Counted from the first letter of the stretch, positions 25,168 through 33,458 are shown. The stretch is 64,000 bases of DNA from JAOUEA01 sp963825635 (GCA_963825635.1 CAWGTU010000001.1:682001-746000), one strand, 5' to 3'. The notes: generated by a model from the sequence alone, not told the origin. A program made the numbers and translations.

Positions 25168-25383
25168 GTGCGACCCCGAGACCCGATGCGCCCGCGGGTG
25201 CTGGAGATCCCGTTCATCTGGTTCGGGCTGAACTTCGTGGCGCTCGTCGTGGCCCTCGGGCTGGCCAGGAGCCTCACGCCACCCGATGCCAGCGGGCTGC
25301 TGTCGTGGGCGATCACGGTCGCGTGCCTGCTCCTGGCCGGCGTCGTGCTCTACGCGATCAGGCGCCGCTTCGTCCCGCGCTGA
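25168..25383 (+). CDS. Small two-helix membrane protein, unknown function
   Basis: A 71-residue protein, VRPRDPMRPRVLEIPF at the N-terminus, with two hydrophobic helices (IWFGLNFVALVVALGLA and LLSWAITVACLLLAGVVLYAI) and a basic tail RRRFVPR. No family is recognised. The GTG at 25168 is preferred over an ATG at 25144 because a TACGCT -10 box sits 6 nt upstream, the same spacing as at other leaderless genes here. It directly follows the cyclase gene. Confidence 0.5.
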   Translation: MRPRDPMRPRVLEIPFIWFGLNFVALVVALGLARSLTPPDASGLLSWAITVACLLLAGVVLYAIRRRFVPR

Positions 25384-25530
25384 AACGGCGGCGTGCGCGA
25401 TCAGACCCGCGATCGGGAGCCCCGAGACCTTTGACCTCCTCGTCGAGGAGCGTTGATGAACACCGGCCAGGGTTCGAGCGATGGTACGCCGGTACCTGAT
25501 CCCGAATCCTCCTGTCCGACGCCTGAGCGA

Positions 25531-25536
25531 TAGGGT
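25531..25536 (+). promoter_or_regulatory. Putative -10 box TAGGGT (leaderless)
   Basis: TAGGGT ends 6 nt before the ATG at 25543 of the DNA ligase gene. Confidence 0.5.
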
Positions 25537-25542
25537 CCGGGC

Positions 25543-26625
25543 ATGCCGAAGCGCACGATCGCGGGCGACCTGCCCGCGCCGATGCTGGCCAAGCTGCAGC
25601 CCGAGATGCCGACGGGCGAGGGCTGGACCTACGAGCCGAAGTGGGACGGTTTCCGCACGATCGTCGCCGTCGGCGTCGGCGGCGAGGTCCGGCTCGCGAG
25701 CCGCGACGGGCGGCCGCTGGGGCGCTACTTCCCCGAGGTCGTCGAGGCCGTGGCGTCGTCGGGCGACGGCCCGTACGTGGCGGACGGCGAGATCGTGCGG
25801 GTGGCCGACGGGTCGATGGAATTCGACGAGCTGCAGCTGCGGCTGCACCCGGCGGAGTCACGCGTGCGGAAGCTGGCGGGGGAGATCCCGGCGACGCTCG
25901 TGGTGTTCGACCTGCTCCGCGACGCCGCAGAGGACCTCACGGGCCGGTCGCTCTCGGAGCGGCGCACGCGGCTCGGCGCGCTCGCCACGACGCTCGGCTG
26001 GGCGGAGGCGCCCGGTGACCTCCCGTCGATGCCGCCGGCGCCCGCCGTGCTCGTGGCGCCGTGGACCGACGATCCCGCCGGCGCCCAGATGTGGTTCGAC
26101 GACGAGGACGGCCTCGGGCAGGACGGCATCCTGGCGAAGCGCGCCGATCAGCCGTACCTGCCGGGGGAGCGGGGGTGGGTGAAGGTCAAGCACCGCCGCA
26201 CGCTCGACGTCGTGATCGGCGGGTACCGCTTATCGAAGACCCGCGACGGCGTCGGCGCGCTGCTGCTCGGCCTCTACGACGACGACGGCACGCTGCACTA
26301 CGTCGGGCACACGTCGTCGTTCAAGGCGGCGGAGCGCCGCGAGATGCTGGGTGAGCTCAGAAAGCTGGAGGGTCCCAGCTTCGAGGGCGGCCGCGCGCCC
26401 GGCGGGCCGAGCCGGTGGACCGCCGGGCGCGACCTGGAGTGGGTCGCGATCGAGCCGGTGCTCGTCGCGGAGGTCACGATCGACCGTATGCAGTACGGGC
26501 GGTTCCGGCATGCGGCGACGTTCGTACGCTGGCGCGACGACCGGCAACCCGAGAGCGTCAGGTTCGAGCAGCTCGGCGTCGAGCCACCGTCGTGGCTTGA
26601 TGCGGACGCGACCAGAGGTCAGTAG
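25543..26625 (+). CDS. ATP-dependent DNA ligase, LigC type
   Basis: A 360-residue ATP-dependent ligase. The nucleotidyl-lysine motif I reads EPKWDGFR with Lys33, followed by DGEIVR (motif III region), DGILAKR (motif IV) and WVKVKHRRTLDVVIGG (motif V), and an OB-fold domain at the C-terminus. The length and single ligase module match mycobacterial LigC and the ligase domain of LigD. It likely seals breaks in non-homologous end joining or excision repair. A stand-alone LigD-type polymerase domain gene lies 0.5 kb downstream on the other strand; Ku is not in the window. Confidence 0.9.
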   Translation: MPKRTIAGDLPAPMLAKLQPEMPTGEGWTYEPKWDGFRTIVAVGVGGEVRLASRDGRPLGRYFPEVVEAVASSGDGPYVADGEIVRVADGSMEFDELQLRLHPAESRVRKLAGEIPATLVVFDLLRDAAEDLTGRSLSERRTRLGALATTLGWAEAPGDLPSMPPAPAVLVAPWTDDPAGAQMWFDDEDGLGQDGILAKRADQPYLPGERGWVKVKHRRTLDVVIGGYRLSKTRDGVGALLLGLYDDDGTLHYVGHTSSFKAAERREMLGELRKLEGPSFEGGRAPGGPSRWTAGRDLEWVAIEPVLVAEVTIDRMQYGRFRHAATFVRWRDDRQPESVRFEQLGVEPPSWLDADATRGQ

Positions 26626-26642
26626 TCTGGACTGGACTACTG
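26620..26642. terminator. Bidirectional hairpin over two convergent stop codons
   Basis: CAGTAGTC (26620-26627) and GACTACTG (26635-26642) form 8-bp arms around a 7-nt loop. The stem includes the TAG stops of both the LigC gene and the converging hemerythrin gene. Placement suggests a shared terminator, though there is no T-tract. Confidence 0.45.
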
Positions 26643-27089
26643 GGCCGACCGGGCCTTCAGCTCGTCCTTGCGGGCCCGCACACGGTCGCCCAGCTCGCCC
26701 AGCTCGTCGTCGTCGAAGACCTTCTCGGCCTGCGGGAACATCTCGCCTTCCTCTTCCTCGATGTGGTGTTCGAGGTTCTCTTTCATGACGGTGAACTTGG
26801 CCATCCAGGTCTCGTCGCTCGGCTCGACGCCCTCGATCTCGGCCATCACCATGTCGACGACGTGGTGCTCCTCGTAGCCCTCGAGGGCGAGGTCCTTCGT
26901 CTTGAGGTGCTCCTTCAGCGCCGGGTAGAAGATCTCCTCCTCGATCGCCTCGTGCACCTCGAGCTCGGACTTCAGCGTGGCGAGGCCCTCGGTGCGGGTC
27001 TTCTCGGCTCGCTCGGTCGTGCTCTCGAGGTCGGACAGCATCTTCTTGACCTCGTCGTGGTCCTGCTTCAGCAGCTTCAACGCATCCAT
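26637..27089 (-). CDS. Hemerythrin-domain (HHE) protein
   Basis: A 150-residue helical protein with the spaced His/Glu ligands of the HHE cation-binding domain: LLKQDHDEV, LEVHEAIEEEIFYPAL, EEHHVVDMV and LEHHIEEEEGEMFP. These helices bind a non-haem di-iron centre that can carry O2, sense oxygen or nitric oxide, or protect iron. It lies between LigC and the LigD-type polymerase gene, so a role in oxidative stress would be consistent, but the gene is in opposite orientation to LigC. The C-terminus is charged and probably flexible. Confidence 0.88.
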   Translation of the reverse strand: MDALKLLKQDHDEVKKMLSDLESTTERAEKTRTEGLATLKSELEVHEAIEEEIFYPALKEHLKTKDLALEGYEEHHVVDMVMAEIEGVEPSDETWMAKFTVMKENLEHHIEEEEGEMFPQAEKVFDDDELGELGDRVRARKDELKARSAQ

Positions 27090-27168
27090 CCGGTCCCGTT
27101 GGCTCGGCCGGCGCGGGATGCGCCGGGTCGGACGGAGGGTTCCCCGCCCGCGAGGGTCCCAAACCCGC

Positions 27169-28245
27169 TCAGCGTTGGCCGCGAGGCTTCCCCTTCTGCT
27201 CCTGCTTCCAGGCCTCCCATTCGGCGACCTTCCTGGCCCGCGAGGGATTCACGCGCAGCGGTTCGTCGTCGCCCTTCGGGAAGTGGGGAGGCCACGGCGC
27301 GTCCCCCAGCCCACCCTCGGCGTCGGCGGCGGCGAGCTCGAGCAGGGAGTCGAGCGTTCCGACGTGGTCGTCGATATCGGCGCCGGGGTCACCGATCTCG
27401 CGCAGTCGTTCCGGCACCGTGCGCAGCGTGAACCGCTCCGGCTCGACGTCGGCGACCTCGTCCCACTGCAGAGGAGTCGAGACGCGGGCGTCGGGCATCG
27501 GGCGGATCGAGTACGCGCTCGCGACCGTGCGATCGCGCGCGTTCTGGTTGTAGTCGAGGAAGACGCCGGTGCGCTCCTCCTTCCACCACGCGGTGGTCGC
27601 GACCTCGGGCATGCGACGCTCGACCTCGCGCGCGAACGCGAGGGCGGCCCGCCGGGTGTTCGTGAACCCGTTGCCGCGCTCGACGCGGGCGTTCACGTGG
27701 ATGCCGCGCTTCCCGCTCGTCTTCGGGAAGCCGGTCAGCCCGTGCTCGGCGAGCACGTCGCGGGCCATCAGCGCGACCCGGCGCACGTCGTCCCACGGCA
27801 CGCCGGCGGTCGGATCGAGGTCGACGCGCAGCTCGTCGGGATGGTCGACGTCGTCGGCGCGCACGGGCCACGGGTTGCACTCGAGGCAGCCGAGCGTGGC
27901 CGCCCACACGAGCGCGGCCTCGTCGTGCATCACGGGCATCGACGCGGTGCGCCCGCTCGGGAACTTCACCGTCGCGGTGCGCACCCAGTCGGGCGCCCCC
28001 TTCGGGATGCGCTTCTGATAGAAGGGCTCGGTGTCCTCGCCGGTCACCCCGCCGGGGAAGCGGTGCAGGATCGCCGGCCGGTCGCGGCACCCGTTGAGCG
28101 CGGCCTCGGCGACGGTCGCCCAGTACTCCACGACCTCGAGCTTGGTGATCGACCCGCCGTCGGCGTCGGGGAAGTAGACCTTGTCGGGGCTCGTGACCTT
28201 GATGTCGCGTCCCTGCACCGAGATCGTGGTCGACGGCGTCGCCAT
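27169..28245 (-). CDS. LigD-type polymerase/primase domain protein (NHEJ)
   Basis: A 358-residue archaeo-eukaryotic-primase-fold polymerase equal to the PolDom of LigD. Conserved blocks are TSPDKVYFPD near the N-terminus, AILHRFPGG, the catalytic ELRVDLDPTAG (two metal-binding Asp near residues 142-144), KTSGKRGIHV, and YNQNARDRTVASAYSIRP. These enzymes fill and template ends during Ku-dependent double-strand-break repair and favour ribonucleotides. The gene encodes no ligase or nuclease domain, so together with LigC at 25543 it forms a split NHEJ set. A TAGGGT box 7 nt before ATG 28245 supports the start and a leaderless message. Confidence 0.92.
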   Translation of the reverse strand: MATPSTTISVQGRDIKVTSPDKVYFPDADGGSITKLEVVEYWATVAEAALNGCRDRPAILHRFPGGVTGEDTEPFYQKRIPKGAPDWVRTATVKFPSGRTASMPVMHDEAALVWAATLGCLECNPWPVRADDVDHPDELRVDLDPTAGVPWDDVRRVALMARDVLAEHGLTGFPKTSGKRGIHVNARVERGNGFTNTRRAALAFAREVERRMPEVATTAWWKEERTGVFLDYNQNARDRTVASAYSIRPMPDARVSTPLQWDEVADVEPERFTLRTVPERLREIGDPGADIDDHVGTLDSLLELAAADAEGGLGDAPWPPHFPKGDDEPLRVNPSRARKVAEWEAWKQEQKGKPRGQR

Positions 28246-28252
28246 GCGTGCC

Positions 28253-28258
28253 ACCCTA
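28253..28258 (-). promoter_or_regulatory. Putative -10 box TAGGGT on minus strand (leaderless)
   Basis: Read on the minus strand, TAGGGT ends 7 nt before the ATG at 28245. It lies back-to-back with the plus-strand box at 28293, giving a compact divergent promoter. Confidence 0.5.
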
Positions 28259-28292
28259 CCGGTGCATCACGCGGCGACCGTCGATCGCGACC

Positions 28293-28298
28293 TATAGT
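28293..28298 (+). promoter_or_regulatory. Putative -10 box TATAGT (leaderless)
   Basis: TATAGT, a near-consensus -10, ends 7 nt before the GTG at 28306. Confidence 0.55.
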
Positions 28299-28305
28299 CC
28301 GAGCG

Positions 28306-28806
28306 GTGACGTTGTTCGAGCCGATCTTCGCCGCTCTGGAGCGCGCCGGGGTCAGGTACGTGACCGTCGGCGGGGTCGCCGTCGTGCTCCACGGCCATGC
28401 CCGGCTCACCGCGGACCTGGACCTCGCGGTCGACCTGGCGCCGCGCGCCGCGGCGAACGCGATCGACGCGCTGACGTCGATCGGTTTCCGTCCGAGGCTG
28501 CCCGTCGAGGCGGATGGGTTCGCCGACCCGGCCGTCCGCGAGCGGTGGATCACCCAGCAGGGGATGACGGTGTTCTCGATGTGGGATCCCGACGACCCCC
28601 TGCGTTCGGTGGATCTGTTCGTCGAGCAGCCGATCGACTTCGAGGAGCTGTGGGCGCGATCCGTGGTCGTCGACATCGAGGGCACGCCCGTGCGCGTGTC
28701 GTCGATCGACGATCTGATCCGCTTGAAGCGCATCGCCGGACGGCCGGTGGACCTGGAGGACATCGCCGCGCTTGAGGCGATCCAGGAACGAGAGCGGGAC
28801 GGATGA
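28306..28806 (+). CDS. Nucleotidyltransferase-fold protein (AbiEii/DUF6036-like)
   Basis: A 166-residue minimal nucleotidyltransferase. GGVAVVLHGHARLTADLDL contains the G-x-x-A...H-G core and the catalytic DLD pair (ADLDLAVD). The C-terminal SSIDDLIRLKRIAGRPVDLEDI is the usual KxxxxRxxDxxDI closing helix. This family includes the toxin part of type IV AbiE-like systems and many uncharacterised NTases. The GTG start is fixed by a TATAGT box 7 nt upstream. Its stop overlaps by 4 bp a 69-residue partner gene, a two-gene arrangement common in toxin-antitoxin-like modules; activity is not shown. Confidence 0.75.
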   Translation: MTLFEPIFAALERAGVRYVTVGGVAVVLHGHARLTADLDLAVDLAPRAAANAIDALTSIGFRPRLPVEADGFADPAVRERWITQQGMTVFSMWDPDDPLRSVDLFVEQPIDFEELWARSVVVDIEGTPVRVSSIDDLIRLKRIAGRPVDLEDIAALEAIQERERDG

Positions 28807-29012
28807 CCCGGAGTGGGGATCCTTCGAGGCAGGACGGCTGGGAGGCGCACCGCCGTGCGGAACTCGAGGGCTCCCTGATGACGACCCCCGCCCAGCGCCT
28901 TCGCTGGCTCGAGCAGGCGATCGTGTTCGCCCACCGTGCTGGAGCGCTCCCTCGGATGGGCAGCGCCACGACTGCGCCGAGCGATGCCCTGGAAGAGGGG
29001 CGGGATCCGTGA
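28803..29012 (+). CDS. Small partner protein of the nucleotidyltransferase
   Basis: A 69-residue protein whose core reads SLMTTPAQRLRWLEQAIVFA, one amphipathic helix followed by AGALPR. Similar small proteins with a TTPAQRLxWLEEAxxFA core are found beside DUF6036-type nucleotidyltransferases. Overlaps of 4 bp at both ends (ATGA at 28803, GTGA at 29009) make it the middle gene of a coupled trio. A role as antitoxin or chaperone of the NTase is a guess from arrangement. Confidence 0.6.
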   Translation: MTRSGDPSRQDGWEAHRRAELEGSLMTTPAQRLRWLEQAIVFAHRAGALPRMGSATTAPSDALEEGRDP

Positions 29013-29203
29013 ACCGTTGGTACGCGCTTGCGATCGTTGTGCTCGTCGGCGGACTCGTCGTGACGTTTCGGCTCCCCTGGGGTGACTGTGATCAGGTCAC
29101 CGCAGCGTGCGGCGAAGGACTGAACCGGTTCTTCATCGGCTCCGTCACGGTCATCCTTGCGGTCTTCCTCGCCATGCTCGGCCTCGTGCGCAGTCGTTCG
29201 TGA
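29009..29203 (+). CDS. Small membrane protein, unknown function
   Basis: A 64-residue protein with two predicted transmembrane helices (YALAIVVLVGGLVVTF and FFIGSVTVILAVFLAMLGLV) joined by a loop with two cysteines (GDCDQVTAACGEG). The loop is probably extracytoplasmic, where the cysteines could form a disulfide. The GTG overlaps the preceding stop (GTGA), so it is translationally coupled to the nucleotidyltransferase pair. No family recognised. Confidence 0.55.
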   Translation: MNRWYALAIVVLVGGLVVTFRLPWGDCDQVTAACGEGLNRFFIGSVTVILAVFLAMLGLVRSRS

Positions 29204-29209
29204 GCGGAC

Positions 29210-30114
29210 CTACGACGCGCCGGTACCTGCCCGTTCCCCGGTCTCCTTCACCGCTCTCAGCACCGTGTCGCCGATGTCGGCGGGGTTGCGCACCACTCGA
29301 TGTCCCAGAGCCTCGATCGCGTCGAGCTTGGCCGTTGCAGTGTCGGACTCGCCGGCGATCACGGCTCCGGCGTGGCCCATGCGTCGCCCGCGTGGCGCCG
29401 AGACGCCGGCGATGAAGGCGACCAATGGCTTCGACATGTACTGGGAAGCCCACGACGCAGCCTCGACCTCCTGCTGGCCGCCGATCTCCCCGATCATCAC
29501 GACCACGTCGGTGTCGTCGTCGCCCTCGAACGCCTGGAGCACGGTCTTGAAGTCGGTGCCGTTGACCGGGTCGCCGCCGATGCCGACGCACGTCGACTGA
29601 CCGAGACCCGAGCGCCGTCATCTGTGAGACGGCCTCGTAGTTCAGCGTGCCGGAGCGCGAGACCACGCCGACCCGGCCCTTCATGTAGATGTGGCTCGGC
29701 ATGATGCCGACCTTGCACTCGCCCGGCGTGATGATGCCGGGGGAGTTGGGACCGATGATGCGGGTCGAGCGTGCCGGCGAGGTAGCGCTTCGTGCGCACC
29801 ATGTCCTGCACGGGCACGCCGTCGGCGATGATCACCGCGACGTCGACGCCGGCGTCGACGGCTTCGAGCAGGGAGTCGGTCGCGACCGCGGGGGGCACGA
29901 AGATGCCGCTCACGTCGGCGCCGGTCTCCTCGACGGCCTCGGCGACGCTGTTGAACACGGGCAGGCCGAGGTGGGTCGCGCCGCCCTTGCCGGGGGTGAC
30001 ACCGCCGACGACGTTCGTGCCGGTGTTCATCGCCTCCTCGGCATGGAAGGTCGCGTGCTGGCCCGTGAACCCCTGGATGATGACCTTCGAGTCCTTGTCG
30101 ACGAAGACGCTCAT
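29210..30114 (-). CDS. mtkB: Malate-CoA ligase alpha subunit (succinyl-CoA ligase alpha family), two frameshifts
   Basis: From ATG 30114 the protein reads MSVFVDKDSKVIIQGFTGQH and GGVTPGKGG, typical of the CoA-binding alpha subunit. An indel near 29769 is needed to continue as TRIIGPNSPGIITPGE, and another near 29602, where GGG replaces GG, to continue as GLGQSTCVGIGGDPVNGTD. The end contains APRGRRMGHAGAVIAG with the phospho-His. Family members form succinyl-CoA or malyl-CoA; here the gene overlaps the beta subunit by 4 bp and follows malyl-CoA lyase, as mtkA-mtkB does in serine-cycle methylotrophs, so malate is the likely substrate. Strong conservation on both sides of each shift, and the homopolymer change, suggest assembly error. 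Succinyl-CoA synthetase remains possible. Confidence 0.8.
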
Positions 30115-31280
30115 GCGGGAACCCCCTCGGCCTCCAGGACCGCCTTCGCCGCGGCGTCGTCGAGGTCGACCGCCTGGATCAGCTCGAGGCCGCTCTCGAC
30201 GAGGATCCGACGGCCCTCCTCGACGTTCGTGCCGGCGAGACGCACGATCACCGGCACCCCGATCTCCTGGTCGCGCGTGGCCTGGACCACGCCGGTCGCG
30301 ATCCAGTCGCAGCGGTTGATGCCGGCGAAGATGTTCACGAGGATCGCCCGCACGTTCGGGTCCTGCAGCACGATGCGGAACGCGTTCGCGATCTTCTCGG
30401 GGCTCGCGCCGCCGCCCACGTCGAGGAAGTTCGCAGGCCGTCCGCCGTGGTGCACGATCGCGTCCATCGTGCCCATCGCGAGGCCGGCGCCGTTCACGAT
30501 GCAGCCGACCGAGCCGTCGAGCGCGATGTAGTTCAAGCCGTGGCCGGAGGCTTCGACCTCCTTCGGATCCTCCTCGTCGAAGTCGCGCAGCTCCACGACG
30601 TCGCCCTGGCGGAACAGCGCGTTGTCGTCGAAGCTCATCTTCGCGTCGAGCGCGACGAGCTCGCCGTCCTCGGTCTCGATGAACGGGTTCACCTCGAGCA
30701 TCAGGCAGTCGAGGTCGCGGAAGAGCCGGTACATGCGCTTGAGCAGCCGTGTGAACGACGTGGTCTTCTTCCCGAGGCCGATCGCGGTCGCGACCTTGCG
30801 GCACTGGAAGTCGACGAGCCCGACGCCCGGGTCGATGTACTCCGTGTGGATCGCGTCGGGGTCCGCGGCCGCGACCTCCTCGATGTCGACCCCGCCCTGG
30901 GCGCTCGCCATCACGACGATCCGCTGCGCATCGCGGTCGACGACCATCGAGAGGTAGAACTCTCGCTCGATGCGCGACGCACGCTCGACGAGCACGCGGC
31001 TGACCCGCTGGCCCTCGGGACCCGTCTGGGCCGTGACGAGCGTGGATCCGAGCATCTGGTCGGTGATCTCGGCGATCTTGGCGGGGGAGTTTCCGATCTT
31101 CACGCCGCCGGCCTTGCCGCGGCCGCCCGCGTGGATCTGCGCCTTCACGACCCACCGCTGGCCGCCGAGCTCCTCGGCGACGCGCGCCGCGGCCTTCGAG
31201 GTGTAGACGACCTCGCCGCGCGGCGTGGTCACCCGGTACTGACGCAGCAACGACTTCGCCTGGTACTCATGGATGTTCAC
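30111..31280 (-). CDS. mtkA: Malate-CoA ligase beta subunit (succinyl-CoA ligase beta family)
   Basis: An intact 389-residue ATP-grasp subunit. NIHEYQAKSLLRQY at the start, VVKAQIHAGGRGKAGGVK for the ATP-grasp loop, LMLEVNPFIETEDGELVALDAK and GRPANFLDVGGGASPEKI are conserved. With the alpha subunit it activates a dicarboxylate with CoA and ATP. Its placement between malyl-CoA lyase and the alpha subunit, with 4-bp overlaps at both ends (GTGA 31277-31280 and ATGA 30111-30114), matches mtkA of serine-cycle operons rather than a TCA-cycle sucCD pair. The start is a GTG. Malate thiokinase forms malyl-CoA for cleavage by the neighbouring lyase. Confidence 0.88.
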   Translation of the reverse strand: MNIHEYQAKSLLRQYRVTTPRGEVVYTSKAAARVAEELGGQRWVVKAQIHAGGRGKAGGVKIGNSPAKIAEITDQMLGSTLVTAQTGPEGQRVSRVLVERASRIEREFYLSMVVDRDAQRIVVMASAQGGVDIEEVAAADPDAIHTEYIDPGVGLVDFQCRKVATAIGLGKKTTSFTRLLKRMYRLFRDLDCLMLEVNPFIETEDGELVALDAKMSFDDNALFRQGDVVELRDFDEEDPKEVEASGHGLNYIALDGSVGCIVNGAGLAMGTMDAIVHHGGRPANFLDVGGGASPEKIANAFRIVLQDPNVRAILVNIFAGINRCDWIATGVVQATRDQEIGVPVIVRLAGTNVEEGRRILVESGLELIQAVDLDDAAAKAVLEAEGVPA

Positions 31281-32257
31281 GTGGCTTCCCCTCCCCGGGC
31301 GCGCATCTGCTCGACCTTGCGCATCAGGTTCTCGGCCATGCGGATCGAGGCCGCGTCGATGAGGCGGCCGTCGAGCGAGACCGCCCCCTTGCCCTCCTTC
31401 GCGCCGTCCTGCATCGCCTGCAGGATGCGCTCGGCGTGCTCGATCTCGGGCTCGGCCGGCGTGAAGACCTCGTTCGCGAGTTCGACCTGCGAGGGGTGGA
31501 TCGCCCACTTCCCTTCGCACCCCAGCGCCGCCGCGCGGCGGGCGGCGCTGCGGTACCCGTCGGCGTCCTCGTAGTCGCCGAAGGGACCGTCGATCGGGCG
31601 AAGGCCTTGGGCCCGACACGCCGCGACCATGCGCGAGATGCCGAAGTGCCACTGGTCCCCCCAGTGGATCTCCCGTGCCCCCGTCTGCGGGCTGGGGTCG
31701 GTCAACACGGAGTAGCCGGGGTTCGCGCCGCCGATGTTCGTCGTGCGCGCTTGCACGCTCGCGGCGTAGTCGGCCACCCCGAACACCATGGCTTCGAGGC
31801 GGTCGGGCCGGGCCCGCGAGATCGCCTCGACGTTGGCCATGCCCGCCGCGGTCTCGATCAGGATGTGGATGCCGATGCGACCGGCGTCCCATGCGTTGCG
31901 CTGCTCGATCTGGTCGAGCAGGGTCGCGACGAACTCCACATCCGACGGCGAGCCGACCTTGGGCACGAGCACGGTGTCGAGCACCTCGCCGCGCGCCTCC
32001 ACTACGTCGACGACGTCGCGGTAGCACCAGTGGGTGTCGAGGCCGTTGATGCGGACGCTGATCGCGCACCGCGACCAGTCGTGGGCAGCGAGCGCCTCGA
32101 TCACGTTCGTGCGGGCCCGTTCCTTGTCGTCGGGCGCGACGGCGTCCTCGAGGTCGAGGAACACCACGTCGGCCCCGAGCGTGGGCGCTTTCTCCATCGC
32201 CCGCACGTTCGTGCCGGGCACGGCGAGCTCGCTGCGATGCAGCCGCGCACGGTTCAT
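31277..32257 (-). CDS. mcl: Malyl-CoA lyase (HpcH/HpaI-CitE superfamily)
   Basis: A 326-residue CoA-ester lyase. RSELAVPGTNVRAMEKA near the start, VVFLDLEDAVAPDDK (Mg and CoA contacts), ISVRINGLDTHW, HILIETAAGMANVEAI (metal-binding Glu) and GLRPIDGPFGDYEDADGY are the pattern of malyl-CoA lyases of the Methylorubrum type, including a GDQWHFGISRMV segment close to their DPWHYALARIV. The enzyme splits malyl-CoA into acetyl-CoA and glyoxylate, regenerating the glyoxylate acceptor of the serine cycle. Citramalyl-CoA or beta-methylmalyl-CoA activity cannot be excluded. The gene overlaps mtkA by 4 bp and lies 25 bp after the aminotransferase gene. Confidence 0.88.
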   Translation of the reverse strand: MNRARLHRSELAVPGTNVRAMEKAPTLGADVVFLDLEDAVAPDDKERARTNVIEALAAHDWSRCAISVRINGLDTHWCYRDVVDVVEARGEVLDTVLVPKVGSPSDVEFVATLLDQIEQRNAWDAGRIGIHILIETAAGMANVEAISRARPDRLEAMVFGVADYAASVQARTTNIGGANPGYSVLTDPSPQTGAREIHWGDQWHFGISRMVAACRAQGLRPIDGPFGDYEDADGYRSAARRAAALGCEGKWAIHPSQVELANEVFTPAEPEIEHAERILQAMQDGAKEGKGAVSLDGRLIDAASIRMAENLMRKVEQMRARGGEAT

Positions 32258-32282
32258 CGTCGCCGCCCCCCCACGGAGCGCC

Positions 32283-33416
32283 TCAACGAGGCAGCACGGC
32301 GTCGAACGCCGAGAGCACGCGATCGGCGGTCTCGCGGTGCGCGTTCACGCCCATCAAGCCGACGCGCCAGATCGGTGGCGCCTTCGGCCCGAGCCCGCCA
32401 CCGACCTCGATGCCGTGCTCACGCAGGATGCGCGTCTGGACCTCCTTACCGTCGACGCCCTCGGGCACCTTGACGGCGGTGAGCTCCACGAGCTGATGGT
32501 CGGGATCGGCGAGCAGCTCGTAGCCGCGCGAGCGGATCTCCTCCTGGAAGTACCGGCCGGCGTCGGCGTTGCGCGCCCACCGCGCCTCGAGGCCTTCCTC
32601 CAGCGCGAGGCGGATGCCCGTGTACAACGCGTAGTACTGCAGGATCGGCATCGTGTGGTGGTACGTGATCGGCCGGTCGATCCAGTACTTCGAGAGCTCC
32701 TCGAAGTCGTAGTAGTAGGGCACGGCGCCCTGGTGGCGCTGGATCGCGGCCACGCCGCGCTCGCTGATCGTCACCGGCGCGATGCCGGGCGGGCACCCGA
32801 GCGCCTTCTGCGAGCACGAGTAGCCGTAGTCGATGCCCCAGGCCTCCGCCTCGACCTGTTGGCCCCCGAGCGAGGTCACGCAGTCCGCGTAGAGCAGCGC
32901 GTCGGACCCGCTCGCGCGCATCGCCTCGGCAAGCTCCCCGAGTGGGAACTCCGCGCCGGTCGAGGTCTCGGCGTGCACGACGCTCACGATCTTCGCGTCG
33001 GGGTTGGCCGCGAGCGTCTCCATGATGCGGTCGACGCTCACGATCTGACCGAAGTCCGCGGTGAGCTCGACCACGTTCGCGCCGACACGGTGGGCGAAGT
33101 CGTTCAGGCGGGATCCGAAGAACCCCCAGTGGCAGCTGATCACGGTGTCGCCGGGGTCGACGAGGCTCAGGAAGCCGGCTTCCATAGCGCTCGTGCCCGA
33201 CGAGCTGAGCGCGATCGTGAGTCCGCCTTCGGGTCGGCGCCAGAGCGCGCGCATGCCCGTGACGAGATCGACGAGGATGTCCCAGAAGTCGGGGTCGAGA
33301 TGCCCGTTCATCGGCAGCTGCATCGACTCGAGCACCTTCGGATGCACGTTCGACGGGCCGGGGCCGCAGAGCAGCCGCTCGCCCGGATCCAGCGCCGGGA
33401 TCGTCGGGTCGGTCAT
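32283..33416 (-). CDS. Serine-glyoxylate aminotransferase (class V)
   Basis: A 377-residue PLP enzyme. LLCGPGPSNVHPKVL at the N-terminus, SSSGTSAMEAGFLSLVDPGD, the PLP-stacking region SVVHAETSTGAEFPLG, DCVTSLGGQQVEAEAWGID, and the Schiff-base Lys in YSCSQKALGCPPG near residue 204 match the AGXT/SgaA group. It transfers the amino group of serine to glyoxylate, giving hydroxypyruvate and glycine, the link between C1-derived serine and the rest of the cycle. Alanine-glyoxylate transaminase is the alternative, but the neighbours (hydroxypyruvate reductase, PEP carboxylase, malyl-CoA lyase) favour serine. A separate promoter and operator lie just upstream (33459-33494). The RBS is GGGAGG. Confidence 0.88.
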   Translation of the reverse strand: MTDPTIPALDPGERLLCGPGPSNVHPKVLESMQLPMNGHLDPDFWDILVDLVTGMRALWRRPEGGLTIALSSSGTSAMEAGFLSLVDPGDTVISCHWGFFGSRLNDFAHRVGANVVELTADFGQIVSVDRIMETLAANPDAKIVSVVHAETSTGAEFPLGELAEAMRASGSDALLYADCVTSLGGQQVEAEAWGIDYGYSCSQKALGCPPGIAPVTISERGVAAIQRHQGAVPYYYDFEELSKYWIDRPITYHHTMPILQYYALYTGIRLALEEGLEARWARNADAGRYFQEEIRSRGYELLADPDHQLVELTAVKVPEGVDGKEVQTRILREHGIEVGGGLGPKAPPIWRVGLMGVNAHRETADRVLSAFDAVLPR

Positions 33417-33458
33417 CGTTCGGAGCCTCCCTCCCGCGGGCAGCCGCGGTCCGTGTGA

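Noticed and set aside
29210..31280. Housekeeping succinyl-CoA synthetase sucCD
   Set aside because: Possible by family, but the overlapping placement directly after malyl-CoA lyase and the other serine-cycle genes favours malate-CoA ligase; kept as the stated alternative.
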